64,000 nt of DNA from an uncultured Spartobacteria bacterium (GCA_903901425.1 CAIURC010000214.1:62001-126000); one strand, 5' to 3'; shown: positions 35,678 through 44,958, counted from the first letter of the stretch. The notes: generated by a model not told the origin, from the letters alone. Numbers and translations: made by a program.

Positions 35678-37063
35678 ATGCCCCAAACGAGTCCCAACCG
35701 TAAGATTTTCGGCACCGACGGCGTCCGCGGCGTTGCCAACATCGAACCCGTGACCGCCGAAACCGCGTTGAAACTGGGCCGGGCCGCCGCCCACGTGTTC
35801 AGCGAAATGAGCGGACGCCGTTCCAAGGGCAAACCGCGGATTGTGATCGGCAAGGACACCCGGCTCTCGGGGTACATGCTCGAGACCGCCATGGCCTCGG
35901 GGGTCATGTCGCTGGGCGCAGACGTGCTCATGATTGGGCCGCTACCCACGCCGGGCATCGCCTACATCACCCGCTCGCTCCGGGCCGATGCCGGCATCGT
36001 GCTCAGCGCCTCCCACAACCCGTACGAGGACAACGGGATCAAGTTTTTCCGGCATGACGGCTACAAACTCGACGACGCCGTGGAACGGCGGATCGAGCAG
36101 TTGGTGTTCAGTGGCGAAATCGAATCGATCCGGCCCACCGCCGGCAAAGTCGGCCAGGCCACCCGCATCGACGACGCGCTCGGACGCTATGTCGAGTTCG
36201 CCAAAGCCAGTTTTCCCAAGGGACTCACCCTCGAGGGGATGCGTGTTGCCCTGGATGCTGCCAATGGCGCTTCCTACAAGTCTTCACCCTGCATCCTGCG
36301 GGAGTTGGGCGCTGACCTCGTAGTCACCCACAACGCCCCCAACGGCCGGAACATCAACGCCAACTGCGGCAGCACGCATCCGGAAGAAATCCAACGCATC
36401 GTGCGCGAAACCGGGGCGCACGTCGGGATCAGCCATGACGGCGACGCCGACCGGGTCCTGCTCTGCGACGAAAAAGGCGAACTGGTGGATGGCGACGAAA
36501 TCATGGCCATCGCCGCGCTCGACTTCATCCGGCGGGGGCGCCTGGCCCAGAACACCCTCGTGGCCACGGTCATGAGCAACTTCGGTTTGGACGAAACCCT
36601 CAGCCGGCACGAAGGACGCGTGCTCCGGACAAAGGTCGGCGACCGCTACGTCATCGAGGCCATGATGAAAAATGACCTCAACGTCGGCGGCGAACAGAGC
36701 GGCCATATGATCTTCCGCGATTACTCCACCACCGGAGATGGGATCGTGGCTGCCCTCCAGATCCTCCGAATCCTGGTCGAAACCGGCCAACCGCTGAGCG
36801 AACTCAAACGCTGCCTGACCAAGTACCCCCAAGCCCAGCGCAACCTCAGAGTCCGAGAAAAACCCCCGCTCGAGTCACTGCCCAAAACCCTTCAACTCGT
36901 CCGCGAAGCCGAGGCGGAACTCGAAGGCGCCGGCCGGGTTCTCCTCCGCTACTCGGGCACGGAACCCAAAATCCGGCTCCTGATCGAGGGCCGGGACGCA
37001 GACAGGATCGACCTGCACGCAGACAAAATCGCCGCCGAACTGCAGGAATCCATCGGCGCCTGA
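35678..37063 (+). CDS. glmM: Phosphoglucosamine mutase
   Basis: GlmM interconverts glucosamine-6-phosphate and glucosamine-1-phosphate for UDP-GlcNAc synthesis. The start KIFGTDGVRGVAN, the phosphoserine loop LSASHNP (Ser near residue 112), the metal loop SHDGDADRVL, the sugar-binding GGEQSGHM and the phosphate-binding RYSGTEPKIR are all present. The ATG at 35678 places the family motif ten residues in; the frame is open back to 35615. bioD follows after 35 bases. Confidence 0.96.
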   Translation: MPQTSPNRKIFGTDGVRGVANIEPVTAETALKLGRAAAHVFSEMSGRRSKGKPRIVIGKDTRLSGYMLETAMASGVMSLGADVLMIGPLPTPGIAYITRSLRADAGIVLSASHNPYEDNGIKFFRHDGYKLDDAVERRIEQLVFSGEIESIRPTAGKVGQATRIDDALGRYVEFAKASFPKGLTLEGMRVALDAANGASYKSSPCILRELGADLVVTHNAPNGRNINANCGSTHPEEIQRIVRETGAHVGISHDGDADRVLLCDEKGELVDGDEIMAIAALDFIRRGRLAQNTLVATVMSNFGLDETLSRHEGRVLRTKVGDRYVIEAMMKNDLNVGGEQSGHMIFRDYSTTGDGIVAALQILRILVETGQPLSELKRCLTKYPQAQRNLRVREKPPLESLPKTLQLVREAEAELEGAGRVLLRYSGTEPKIRLLIEGRDADRIDLHADKIAAELQESIGA

Positions 37064-37098
37064 GCGGTTTAAACTCCTTCAACGGCCGCCCAGAGCCC

Positions 37099-37734
37099 AT
37101 GCAACTCCTCGAACGCAGCCTTTTTGTCACGGGAACTGACACGAATGTCGGCAAAACATTCGTCTCCGCCCTCCTTCTGAAATTCTGGCGTTCTCGCGGT
37201 GTGGATGCGGTGGGATTCAAACCCTTCTGCTGCGGTGAACGGACCGATGCAGAAATTCTCCACGAAGCCAGCGACACCGTCCTTGAACTCAACGAGGTCA
37301 ACCCCGTCTGGCTCCGCCCCCCCGCTGCCCCGTACACGGCTGCAATCGTCGAGAACCGCCCAATCGACTTGGATCTTGTCCGGGAAACATATGCCCGGCT
37401 TTCGCAACGTCACTCCAGGGTTCTGGTCGAGGGCGCCGGGGGATGGCGCGTCCCAATCACCCACAGCTACGCGATCTCTGATCTCGCAACGGAACTTGCC
37501 CTCCCGGTACTGGTGGTTGCCGCAAACCGGCTCGGTGCTCTGAACCACACACTCTTGACGGTGGAATCCATCCGAGCCGCCGGGCTAGAATGCGCCGGAG
37601 TCATTTTAAACGATGCAACCCCGGCGGGCGACCCTGTGGCTTCGGAAACCAACCGGGCCGTGCTGGAATCTCTGCTGCCCGTCCCGGTGCTGGCGTCCAT
37701 CTCTTACGGGCAATCCGCTTTCGGTGCAGGATGA
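37099..37734 (+). CDS. bioD: Dethiobiotin synthase
   Basis: This ATP-dependent carboxylase closes the ureido ring of biotin from diaminopelargonate. The P-loop GTDTNVGKTF, the substrate Lys in GFKPFCCG and VEGAGGWRVP are all intact, and 211 residues is the typical size. No other biotin gene is nearby; it sits 35 bases after glmM, probably in one transcript. Confidence 0.93.
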   Translation: MQLLERSLFVTGTDTNVGKTFVSALLLKFWRSRGVDAVGFKPFCCGERTDAEILHEASDTVLELNEVNPVWLRPPAAPYTAAIVENRPIDLDLVRETYARLSQRHSRVLVEGAGGWRVPITHSYAISDLATELALPVLVVAANRLGALNHTLLTVESIRAAGLECAGVILNDATPAGDPVASETNRAVLESLLPVPVLASISYGQSAFGAG

Positions 37735-37737
37735 ACC

Positions 37738-37766
37738 TTGCGCACCGCCCAACTCGCCTCTAGTGT
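37738..37766 (+). promoter_or_regulatory. Candidate promoter of tRNA-Pro
   Basis: TTGCGC and TAGTGT are separated by 17 bases, placing transcription start a few bases before the tRNA. The -35 begins just after the bioD stop. Confidence 0.45.
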
Positions 37767-37777
37767 CATCGGTCTTG

Positions 37778-37851
37778 CGGGGTGTAGCTTAGCTTGGTAG
37801 AGCGCCTGGTTTGGGACCAGGAGGTCGCAGGTTCGAATCCTGTCGCCCCGA
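37778..37851 (+). tRNA. tRNA-Pro (anticodon TGG)
   Basis: The acceptor CGGGGTG/CGCCCCG, with one G-T wobble, begins with C as usual for bacterial tRNA-Pro. The anticodon loop is TTTGGGA (anticodon TGG), the T arm contains GGTTCGAATCC, and the discriminator is A. CCA is not encoded. The antiporter gene begins about 70 bases later. Confidence 0.97.
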
Positions 37852-37921
37852 TTTCCTTCACGATTCCTCGCGTCGGAGTTCCACGGATCTCCCCCGGCTT
37901 CGACGCCACCCTTTTTCTGCC

Positions 37922-39364
37922 TTGTTTCACGCCACGCTTCTCCTGCTCCTCCTGTCGGGTCCGGCTTTTGCCTCTCTATCTGGCACCCCCACGTTTCCCC
38001 AGCCCGTTCATTCGATGCCGGCGGGTTCCAGCCTCTGGGAAACTCTCGTGCTCCGAGTTCAGACGGAACCCTTGAACCTAGCCGCCACCCTGATTTTTTT
38101 GGGGGCAATCCTCCATACGTTTTTTGCGCCGGCGATCCAGAAAAAAGCGCGCCAGTTGCATGCGGACGCCGAGCACTCCAGTTTTCCGGTGGAAGCCCTC
38201 CACTTTTTCGGGGAGGTCGAAGCGATCTTTGGCATCTGGGCGATCCCGCTGCTGGCCATGATCACAGGCTTCAAAGGCTGGCATACCGCCGAATCGTATG
38301 TGAACGAGGGGGTCCAGTTCACCGAAGCCCTGTTTGTGGTAGTGATCATGAGCATTGCAGCCACCCGGCCCGTGCTCCAGTGCGCCCAGGCATGCCTTGG
38401 CTGGTTTGCGCAGCTTGGAAAGTCCACGCCAGGCGCATGGTGGCTGGCGATTCTGACCGGAGGCCCCCTCCTAGGCTCCCTCATCACCGAACCCGCAGCG
38501 ATGACCATCTGCGCCCTGCTGCTCTCCAAAAAAGTGTTCGACCGGAGACCCTCCGGCCCGCTTGCTTACGCCACTCTTGGCCTGCTTTTCGTCAATGTTT
38601 CCGTGGGCGGAACACTCACTCATTTTGCCGCTCCGCCAGTCCTCATGGTGGTGCATGCGTGGCACTGGGACACCCCTTTCCTCTTTGCCCATTTCGGCTG
38701 GAAAGCCGCCACGGCAATTGCGGTATCCAACGGCGCCGCATTCCTCGCATTCCGCCGACAACTCGGGCAACTCGCCCGGAATGAACCCGTGGACCCGGGC
38801 GGACCGGAATCCTGGGAAGGCCGCGCAGATCCTGTTCCTAAGTGGATCACCGGGGTCCACTTGGGCTTTCTCGCCTGGACCGTTTTCACCGCCCATTCGC
38901 CCGCCCTGTTCATAGGCAGCTTCCTCGTTTTCCTCGCGTTTACCTCCGCCACGCATCCCCACCAAAACCGGGTTCAACTCCAACCGGCGCTCCTGGTGGG
39001 TTTTTTCCTGGCCGGATTGGTGATCCACGGCGGACTGCAAGGCTGGTGGATCGCACCAGTTCTGGAATCTCTGGCTCCGCTCCCGCTGCTACTCGGATCC
39101 ACGGCGCTCACGGCATTCAACGACAACGCAGCCATCACCTTCCTTGCCACTTTGGTGCCCGATTTCGGGCCTCACCTCCAACACCTCGTGGTGTCCGGCG
39201 CAGTCTGTGGAGGCGGCCTCACCGTGATTGCCAACGCTCCCAACCCGGCAGGTCAAAACATCCTCGCAGAATATTTTCCCGAAGGGATCTCCCCGGCCCG
39301 GCTCTTCCTCGCGGCTCTTCCTCCAACCATCGTGGCCCTGCTCTGCCTCACCCTTCTGCCCTGA
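37922..39364 (+). CDS. Putative Na+/H+ antiporter family membrane protein
   Basis: This protein has about twelve hydrophobic segments and belongs to the uncharacterised 'putative Na+/H+ antiporter' group (Pfam Na_H_antiport_3, from memory). Typical segments are LHFFGEVEAIFGIWAIPLL, TGGPLLGSLITEPAAMTICALLL, VSVGGTLTHFAAPPVLMV and ALTAFNDNAAITFLATLVPDF. The frame is open back through tRNA-Pro, so the long version cannot be real. I place the start at TTG 37922, which gives a signal-like N-terminus (FHATLLLLLLSGPAFA). The start is uncertain; the first in-frame ATG (MPAGSS) lies about 32 codons further in. Transport is inferred from the family name only. Confidence 0.75.
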   Translation: MFHATLLLLLLSGPAFASLSGTPTFPQPVHSMPAGSSLWETLVLRVQTEPLNLAATLIFLGAILHTFFAPAIQKKARQLHADAEHSSFPVEALHFFGEVEAIFGIWAIPLLAMITGFKGWHTAESYVNEGVQFTEALFVVVIMSIAATRPVLQCAQACLGWFAQLGKSTPGAWWLAILTGGPLLGSLITEPAAMTICALLLSKKVFDRRPSGPLAYATLGLLFVNVSVGGTLTHFAAPPVLMVVHAWHWDTPFLFAHFGWKAATAIAVSNGAAFLAFRRQLGQLARNEPVDPGGPESWEGRADPVPKWITGVHLGFLAWTVFTAHSPALFIGSFLVFLAFTSATHPHQNRVQLQPALLVGFFLAGLVIHGGLQGWWIAPVLESLAPLPLLLGSTALTAFNDNAAITFLATLVPDFGPHLQHLVVSGAVCGGGLTVIANAPNPAGQNILAEYFPEGISPARLFLAALPPTIVALLCLTLLP

Positions 39365-39377
39365 ACCCGGTCCACAC

Positions 39378-40826
39378 TCAGAGCCCTGCCATCGATGCCG
39401 GAGCCGGCAACTCGTGCGACATCCGCAGATGCAGGATCTCCGAGGGCATCAGGGCGCGATCCAAGACCCACAACTCGTCCAATTCAGATCCGGGTCCGGA
39501 AAATTCTAGGCGATCCCATGCCCGGCCGGAGCCATGCCTGCCGCGCGCCTGCCGCAGGACTCCGCCACCTTCCAACCGGCCGTCCACGTACTGTTTGAAC
39601 TGAACCCGGCTCGATTTCGCAGAACGCGTGCTGAACTCCAACACCACATGGTGCCATTGGCCGTCAAAAACACTCTTCTGACCTGTAACCTGGCGCTTCA
39701 ACGCGTTGCCTGAGAGTACCGCCAACGCCCCCATCGCCCCCCGGCTAGGCCTTGTATTTACCCCAAACTGGATCCCGTCCTCGCCTCCGACTCGGAGCAA
39801 CCCGCCCACAGCAGGCACACCCGGCCCCGGATGCCGGATCCAAAATGCGCAACTCCATTCCGTCAGATCTCCCAACCATGGCACCTGCACGGCAACAGGT
39901 TGCTCTTTGGAAATCCGCACAGCGCTCCCACGCACACCCTGCCCAGACACCGCGGCGCCCCCCAACGCCAGTTTCCCGCCATGACGCGTCCCGGCTCCCT
40001 CCCGGTCCATATCAAATCCCCAGTGCTGCCCTCCCAAGGGCTGCGCATTCCGCACCCACTGAAGGTTTTTTCGTAGCCGGCTCAGCTTGAAATCCCGCCC
40101 CCTGATTTCCCCGGTTTCACCGCGGCTAAATCTGCGCGACTCCTGTTCCCCAAGAACTGCCATGCCCCCCTCACTCCCCGCAGCCACGGAGCCCCGGTGC
40201 ACAAAAACCTCCGAGTTCTCATCCTCCACCGCCACGCTGAACTCGGCACCGCCCCCCTCCACCGCCATTTCCGCGTTCTCCACCCGGAACCCCTGCGCCT
40301 CAGTCGGCACCACCGCATTTAAGACCCCGCGCTCCAAAGTCACCTCCCATGCCGACAAAACCCGCATCTCAGCAGGCCCCTCCAGAACAACCCGCGCGCC
40401 CGAGTCCAACGTCAGTTCGCAACTGCCGCTCTCAAGCTTCAACACCCGCCCCGACTCCACAGACTCGCCGCTCTCGGCTTTCCTTCCTTCCCAACGACAA
40501 TCAAGCACCCCGGAAATCCGGGCCACGGTTCCACGGTCCGAGTCCGGTCTGAGCAGAAAAAGGGATACCCCCCCAAGCACAATTCCAGCCGCGATTTTTG
40601 CCCACCACCCCCACAGTCGAACCAACGGTGTCACCTCGCCGGTCAAAATCTCGGCGGCGTACTCGTGCAAGCTTGAGGACAACCCCGCTGACCGCACGTA
40701 AAACCGGCGCGCCTCCTCCGATCCCGCAAGGATCGCGTTCAACCGGTCCCGGTCCCCGGCTCGAAGCCGGCCGTCCACGAGCGCATCGCACAACTCCCCC
40801 AGTTCCGCCCGTTCTTCCGCCGTCAC
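39378..40826 (-). CDS. FecR-like anti-sigma protein with C-terminal LamG/concanavalin domain
   Basis: This 482-residue single-pass membrane protein has a cytoplasmic N-terminus (about 1-70) with a helical anti-sigma-like region (DALVDGRLRAGDRDRLNAIL). One helix follows (WAKIAAGIVLGGVSLFLL). A FecR-like periplasmic domain comes next, with VLKLESGSCELTLDSGARVVLEGP, FRVENAEMAVEGGGAEFSV and VFVHRGSV. The last 190 residues form a LamG-type jelly roll (FDMDREGAG, WSCAFWIRHP, GQWHHVVLEF, LDELWVLDRALMPSEI). The start is GTG 40826, overlapping the sigma stop as GTGA. It would sense a ligand, perhaps a polysaccharide, outside the membrane and regulate the sigma factor; the ligand is unknown. Confidence 0.85.
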   Translation of the reverse strand: MTAEERAELGELCDALVDGRLRAGDRDRLNAILAGSEEARRFYVRSAGLSSSLHEYAAEILTGEVTPLVRLWGWWAKIAAGIVLGGVSLFLLRPDSDRGTVARISGVLDCRWEGRKAESGESVESGRVLKLESGSCELTLDSGARVVLEGPAEMRVLSAWEVTLERGVLNAVVPTEAQGFRVENAEMAVEGGGAEFSVAVEDENSEVFVHRGSVAAGSEGGMAVLGEQESRRFSRGETGEIRGRDFKLSRLRKNLQWVRNAQPLGGQHWGFDMDREGAGTRHGGKLALGGAAVSGQGVRGSAVRISKEQPVAVQVPWLGDLTEWSCAFWIRHPGPGVPAVGGLLRVGGEDGIQFGVNTRPSRGAMGALAVLSGNALKRQVTGQKSVFDGQWHHVVLEFSTRSAKSSRVQFKQYVDGRLEGGGVLRQARGRHGSGRAWDRLEFSGPGSELDELWVLDRALMPSEILHLRMSHELPAPASMAGL

Positions 40827-41359
40827 GCGCCCACCCCCTCCCCGTCCAACCGCTGGCTCACGCAATCCATGAGCAGTTTCCGGATCCGGGCGAGCGCCTT
40901 GTACGCCGCATCCATCGACCGACCCACCCGCCGGGCCGCTTCCTCCACACCCGCCCCGGGCTCGTACCGGAGCAGGATCATTTCCCGGTCCCGGTCAGGC
41001 AACCGTTTCAAACAGTGGGCCAGCGCCTCATGGCGCACATCCAGTTCCTCCTGCATGGCCCCCATCGTCTCAGAAAGCGCGTCCACCACTCCCTGATCAA
41101 AAACCACCTTGGAACGCGCATATTTCTGGCGCGCACGGCGGACCTCCCAGAACGCAATCCGGGTGGCCCATGCCACAAAATCTGTGCCCGGCCTGTACTC
41201 ATGGAACTTCTCACAGATCACTACGCTGGCGTCTTGAAGGATGTCACTGGCGTCCTGACGGTTGGGTACCAGCGCGTAAATGTACGCAAAAAGCCGCCGC
41301 TGATGCTCCACCATCAGCCGCATCAAATCCGCATCCGGCCCCCTCCGGGTTTCAGACAT
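40823..41359 (-). CDS. ECF-type RNA polymerase sigma factor
   Basis: 178 residues. Sigma region 2 (LFAYIYALVPNRQDASDIL, DFVAWATRIAFWEV) and region 4 (LPDRDREMILLRY, a helix-turn-helix with VEEAARRVGRSMDAAYKAL) are both clear. It resembles the PVC-type ECF sigmas that pair with FecR/LamG proteins, and overlaps its partner by four bases. The ATG at 41359 is supported by GGAGG seven bases upstream, one of few good Shine-Dalgarno sites here; the frame is open to 41431. Its regulon is unknown. Confidence 0.92.
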   Translation of the reverse strand: MSETRRGPDADLMRLMVEHQRRLFAYIYALVPNRQDASDILQDASVVICEKFHEYRPGTDFVAWATRIAFWEVRRARQKYARSKVVFDQGVVDALSETMGAMQEELDVRHEALAHCLKRLPDRDREMILLRYEPGAGVEEAARRVGRSMDAAYKALARIRKLLMDCVSQRLDGEGVGA

Positions 41360-41382
41360 GCCGCAACCTCCGCCGGACTTCA

Positions 41383-41429
41383 GGGTTCTCATCTCCCATA
41401 CCCCGCATCCACACATTTTTTGAGAACCC
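41383..41429. promoter_or_regulatory. Long-spaced inverted repeat in a divergent promoter region
   Basis: GGGTTCTCA (41383-41391) and TGAGAACCC (41421-41429) are perfect 9-base inverted copies 29 bases apart. They lie between the ECF sigma gene and the sugar ABC operon. Read outward, each copy is TGAGAACCC, whose GAAC core is reminiscent of ECF -35 elements. It could equally be a looped operator. Confidence 0.35.
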
Positions 41430-41528
41430 ATTCATCATCATTCTCTTCCTTACAGCACCACACCCCCATTTTGGGACACAAGATTGCCTTCCCCCCCAGT
41501 TTCCTTTTCCATCTCCCGGTCTCCGCCC

Positions 41529-43037
41529 ATGTCCGCCGTCCTCGAACTCCGCAGCATTACCAAATCCTTCGGTCCCGTGCGCGCTCTGCGCGGCGTCTCC
41601 ATCGCCCTGTTTCCCGGACAGATCCACGCGTTGCTCGGCGAAAATGGTGCCGGAAAATCCACTCTGATCAAGGTCATGACCGGAGCGCACCAGCCCGATT
41701 CTGGTGAACTCCTTCTAGACGGAAAACCCAGCCAGCCCCTATCCCCAGTTTCGGCACGGGCCAAAGGGATCGCGTGCATTTACCAGCAACCCGCCCTCTT
41801 TCCGGATCTCTCCGTTGCAGAAAACATCTGCCTGGCTCTTGAACCCCACAGCGCACTCTCCAGAGTCCGCTGGAAAAACCGGCTCCAGACCGCCACCTCC
41901 CTGCTCCGGCGCATCGGCGCACAGTTTTCGCCGGAAACCGAAGTCCGCGCCCTGTCGATGCCGGAACAACAACTGGTGGAAATCGCGCGTGCCCTTGGTT
42001 CCGGTGCCCGCGTGGTCATCATGGACGAACCCACCGCCTCCCTTCCTGAACAGGAGGCAAACCGGCTCTTGGAAATCGTCCGCGAACTCGCCTCCCAGGG
42101 CGTTGCTGTCCTCTACATCTCCCACCGACTCGAGGAAATCGCGGCCATCGCCTCCCATGTCACCGTGCTCCGGGATGGCGAAAGCATCGCCACCCTGCCC
42201 ATGGAGGGGGTCACCCACGATCAACTGGTCGAACTCATGGTTGGCCGCAAAGTGGCCGCGTCCGCTCCACTCCCCGCCCCATCCACCGCCTCCGGCCCGC
42301 TCCTCGAGCTCCAGAATCTCACCTGCACAGCCGCAGGAATCCGGAATCTGAGCCTCCAGATTCGGCCCGGTGAAATTTTGGGACTCGGCGGCCTGGTCGG
42401 TGCCGGGCGCACTGAACTTGCCCGGGTCCTTTTCGGAATCACACCCGCTGACTCAGGCTCCATTCTTTTGGAAAACCACCCAGTCCAAATCCGCTCTCCG
42501 CGGGATGCGATTGGACACGGCATCGCCTACCTGCCCGAGGACCGGCGCCGGCACGGCGTGATTCTTCCGATGCCGGTGGAACACAACATGACCATGGCAG
42601 TTCAACCCCGGCTTTTTCCATGGACCTGGATCCGGCGCAACCGGGAACGCTCCATGGCAAACCAGTTCATTGAATCGCTTGCGGTGAAAACCTCGGGACC
42701 GGAAGCCCCGGTGGGCTCGCTGTCCGGGGGCAACCAGCAGAAAGTGGCGCTTGCCCGCTGGCTGGCCACGCGCCCGCGTCTGCTGATCCTCGATGAACCC
42801 ACTCAGGGCGTCGATATCGGAGCCAAATCCGAGATCCATTCACTGATCCGGAAACTCGCCTCCGAAGGCCTGGCGGTGCTCCTGATCTCCAGTGAACTTC
42901 CCGAACTGCTCGCCCTCAGCCACCGGGTGGCCGTCCTGCGCGGAGGTGAAATCGTCCGTTCTTTTGACGCTCCACCCACTCCGCAACAGGTTCTTCAGGC
43001 GGCTCTGGGTTACGGGGAAAAAAGGGAGGTGGCATGA
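41529..43037 (+). CDS. Sugar ABC transporter ATP-binding protein (RbsA/RhaT-like, two NBDs)
   Basis: This 502-residue double nucleotide-binding protein is typical of CUT2 importers. The first half has GENGAGKS, a degenerate signature LSMPEQQ and VIMDEPTASLP. The second half has a degenerate Walker A (GGLVGAGRTEL), signature LSGGNQQK and LLILDEPTQGVD, as in RbsA. It energises uptake through the two permeases that follow. The ATG at 41529 starts the conserved LELRSITKSFG; the frame opens 15 codons earlier. It overlaps the first permease by ATGA. Confidence 0.92.
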   Translation: MSAVLELRSITKSFGPVRALRGVSIALFPGQIHALLGENGAGKSTLIKVMTGAHQPDSGELLLDGKPSQPLSPVSARAKGIACIYQQPALFPDLSVAENICLALEPHSALSRVRWKNRLQTATSLLRRIGAQFSPETEVRALSMPEQQLVEIARALGSGARVVIMDEPTASLPEQEANRLLEIVRELASQGVAVLYISHRLEEIAAIASHVTVLRDGESIATLPMEGVTHDQLVELMVGRKVAASAPLPAPSTASGPLLELQNLTCTAAGIRNLSLQIRPGEILGLGGLVGAGRTELARVLFGITPADSGSILLENHPVQIRSPRDAIGHGIAYLPEDRRRHGVILPMPVEHNMTMAVQPRLFPWTWIRRNRERSMANQFIESLAVKTSGPEAPVGSLSGGNQQKVALARWLATRPRLLILDEPTQGVDIGAKSEIHSLIRKLASEGLAVLLISSELPELLALSHRVAVLRGGEIVRSFDAPPTPQQVLQAALGYGEKREVA

Positions 43038-43957
43038 AGCCGTTGTCCCGCGAAGCCAGTCTGGTCATGGTGCTGGGAGTTCTTCTCGCCGTCCTCGGAT
43101 TCGCTGCCCCTGCATTCTTCAGCCCTCAGCCGCTTCTCTCCCGCCTGAGCATGGAGGCCCCGTGCCTCGTCGCCACCTGCGGCATGGTTGCCGTCATGCT
43201 CGTGCGGCAGATCGACATTTCCGTGGGCTCCCAGTTTGCGCTCTGCAGCGTGCTGGCCGGAACTCTCGCCTCCAAAAATCTTCCTACCTCCCTGCTTGTG
43301 CCCACCGTGCTGCTCGCCGGCACGGTGCTCGGAGGATTCAACGGCTGGCTGGTGGCCATTCTCAGACTGCCTTCCATCGTCGTCACCCTCGCCACCATGG
43401 TCATCCTCCGGGAAACCGTCCGGTGGCACCAACAGGGCGCCCTGCTCAATCTTCCCGCGGATCTCCAGTGGTTTGGACTCTCCCAGTCTGCAGGCCAGTG
43501 GACGCTCATTGCCGCGGCACTCCTCCTCACAGGAATTCTCGCATGGGCCCTCCAAAACCTCAGGGCCGGCCGCTGCCTCTACGCAGTGGGCTCTGATCCC
43601 GAAGCTGCACGCCTGGCGGGCATTTCCCCCAGCACCACCAAGGCTCTCACCTTTCTGCTCTGCGGCCTGCTGACTGCCGCCGCGGCACTCATGAACCTTG
43701 TCCAGTCGCCCCAGGTCGATCCCAAGTCCGGTACCGGCCTCGAACTCAAAACCGTGGCGGCAGCCGTCGTGGGCGGGATCGCAATCTCCGGCGGCCGCGG
43801 CAGACTCTGGGGCGCGGCACTCGGGCTCCTGCTTCTGGCCACCATCAGCCCCGCCCTCACCTATCTCCACGTCGAAGCCTACTGGGAAAAGGCCGTGCAA
43901 GGTGCCGTCATCCTTCTGGCCGTCATCCTCGACCGCAAATCCTCCGCCACCCCATGA
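43034..43957 (+). CDS. Sugar ABC transporter permease 1 (RbsC/RhaP-like)
   Basis: This 307-residue inner-membrane permease has the CUT2 signature segments: VRQIDISVGSQFAL, GGFNGWLVAILRLPSIVVTLATM and AVVGGIAISGGRGRLWGAALG. It has about eight to nine hydrophobic segments. A good Shine-Dalgarno GGGAGGT lies just before the ATG. It overlaps both neighbours by ATGA. Confidence 0.92.
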   Translation: MKPLSREASLVMVLGVLLAVLGFAAPAFFSPQPLLSRLSMEAPCLVATCGMVAVMLVRQIDISVGSQFALCSVLAGTLASKNLPTSLLVPTVLLAGTVLGGFNGWLVAILRLPSIVVTLATMVILRETVRWHQQGALLNLPADLQWFGLSQSAGQWTLIAAALLLTGILAWALQNLRAGRCLYAVGSDPEAARLAGISPSTTKALTFLLCGLLTAAAALMNLVQSPQVDPKSGTGLELKTVAAAVVGGIAISGGRGRLWGAALGLLLLATISPALTYLHVEAYWEKAVQGAVILLAVILDRKSSATP

Positions 43958-44958
43958 GCACCGCTTTCCATCACCGGTTGGCTCGGATCCGGGCCCTGGT
44001 TTTCCGCCACGAATCCCTGCTCCTTCTCATTCTCCTGGCTGAATGGATCACTTTCAGTTTTCTCGGGCGCAGGTTCGCCACATGGGAAAACGCGGCGGAC
44101 ATCCTCCGCCATTCCGCAGAAATCGGGCTTCTGGCCGTGGCTCTGACTCCGGTCATCCTCACCGGCGGCATTGATCTCTCCGCAGGATCGCTCCTCGGCC
44201 TCTGCGCCGTGATCTTCGGCAAACTTTGGCGCGACGCAGGCTTTCCTCCCACCCTGGCCGCGGTGACTGCCGTTGCTGCAGGCGCCGTGGGCGGCCTGCT
44301 CAATGGTTCCCTTGTCACCCGCCTTAAACTCCCGCCGCTCATTGTGACGCTCGGAACGTTCTCCCTGTTCCGCGGAATTGCAGAAGCGCTCACCCGAGGC
44401 ACGGACACGTTCACCAATTTCCCAAACACGTTTCTTTTCCTGGGCCAGGAACGGCTTCTCGGGCTTCCCACCCAGGCCTGGATTTTTTTCCTGCTCGCCG
44501 GGACCGCATGGCTACTCATCCACCGGACCACCGCCGGACGGAACTGCTGCAGCGCCGGGTTTAATCCCGAAGGTGCCGTGTACGCGGGGCTGCCTCTCTC
44601 AAAAATCCAGACGCTCGCCTACGTTGGCGTGGGAACCGTGGCGGGCATTGCCGCTGTGATTTACACGGCGCGTCTGGGCCAAGCCCGGGCCGATGCGGGC
44701 TCGGGCTATGAACTGCTGGCCATCACCGCCGTGGTTCTCGGCGGGACCTCCATTTTTGGCGGGACCGGCACCATCCATGGCACGCTGCTTGGCGTGGCTG
44801 CTCTTGCCGTGCTCAACAACGGCCTTGTCCATGCGCGGCAACCCCGTGAAACTGCCGGAATCCTCACTGGCGTCCTTCTTCTGACTGCACTGACCCTTAC
44901 GACCTTGGCTTATTTCCGTTCCTCCCGAAAACCGTCCCGCACCCAACCCTCCCCATGA
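43954..44958 (+). CDS. Sugar ABC transporter permease 2 (RbsC/RhaQ-like)
   Basis: A second CUT2 permease of 334 residues, with TGGIDLSAGSLLGLCAV, LPPLIVTLGTFSLFRGIAEALTRG and AVVLGGTSIFGGTGTIHGTLLG. Two distinct permeases with one two-domain ATPase is the arrangement of rhamnose (RhaSTPQ) and AI-2 (LsrACDB) importers rather than ribose importers. It overlaps the permease before it and the binding protein after it by ATGA. Confidence 0.92.
   Translation: MSTAFHHRLARIRALVFRHESLLLLILLAEWITFSFLGRRFATWENAADILRHSAEIGLLAVALTPVILTGGIDLSAGSLLGLCAVIFGKLWRDAGFPPTLAAVTAVAAGAVGGLLNGSLVTRLKLPPLIVTLGTFSLFRGIAEALTRGTDTFTNFPNTFLFLGQERLLGLPTQAWIFFLLAGTAWLLIHRTTAGRNCCSAGFNPEGAVYAGLPLSKIQTLAYVGVGTVAGIAAVIYTARLGQARADAGSGYELLAITAVVLGGTSIFGGTGTIHGTLLGVAALAVLNNGLVHARQPRETAGILTGVLLLTALTLTTLAYFRSSRKPSRTQPSP

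Noticed and set aside
37811-37921. N-terminal extension of the antiporter gene
   Set aside because: It runs into the mature tRNA-Pro and codes for a non-homologous Arg-rich stretch.
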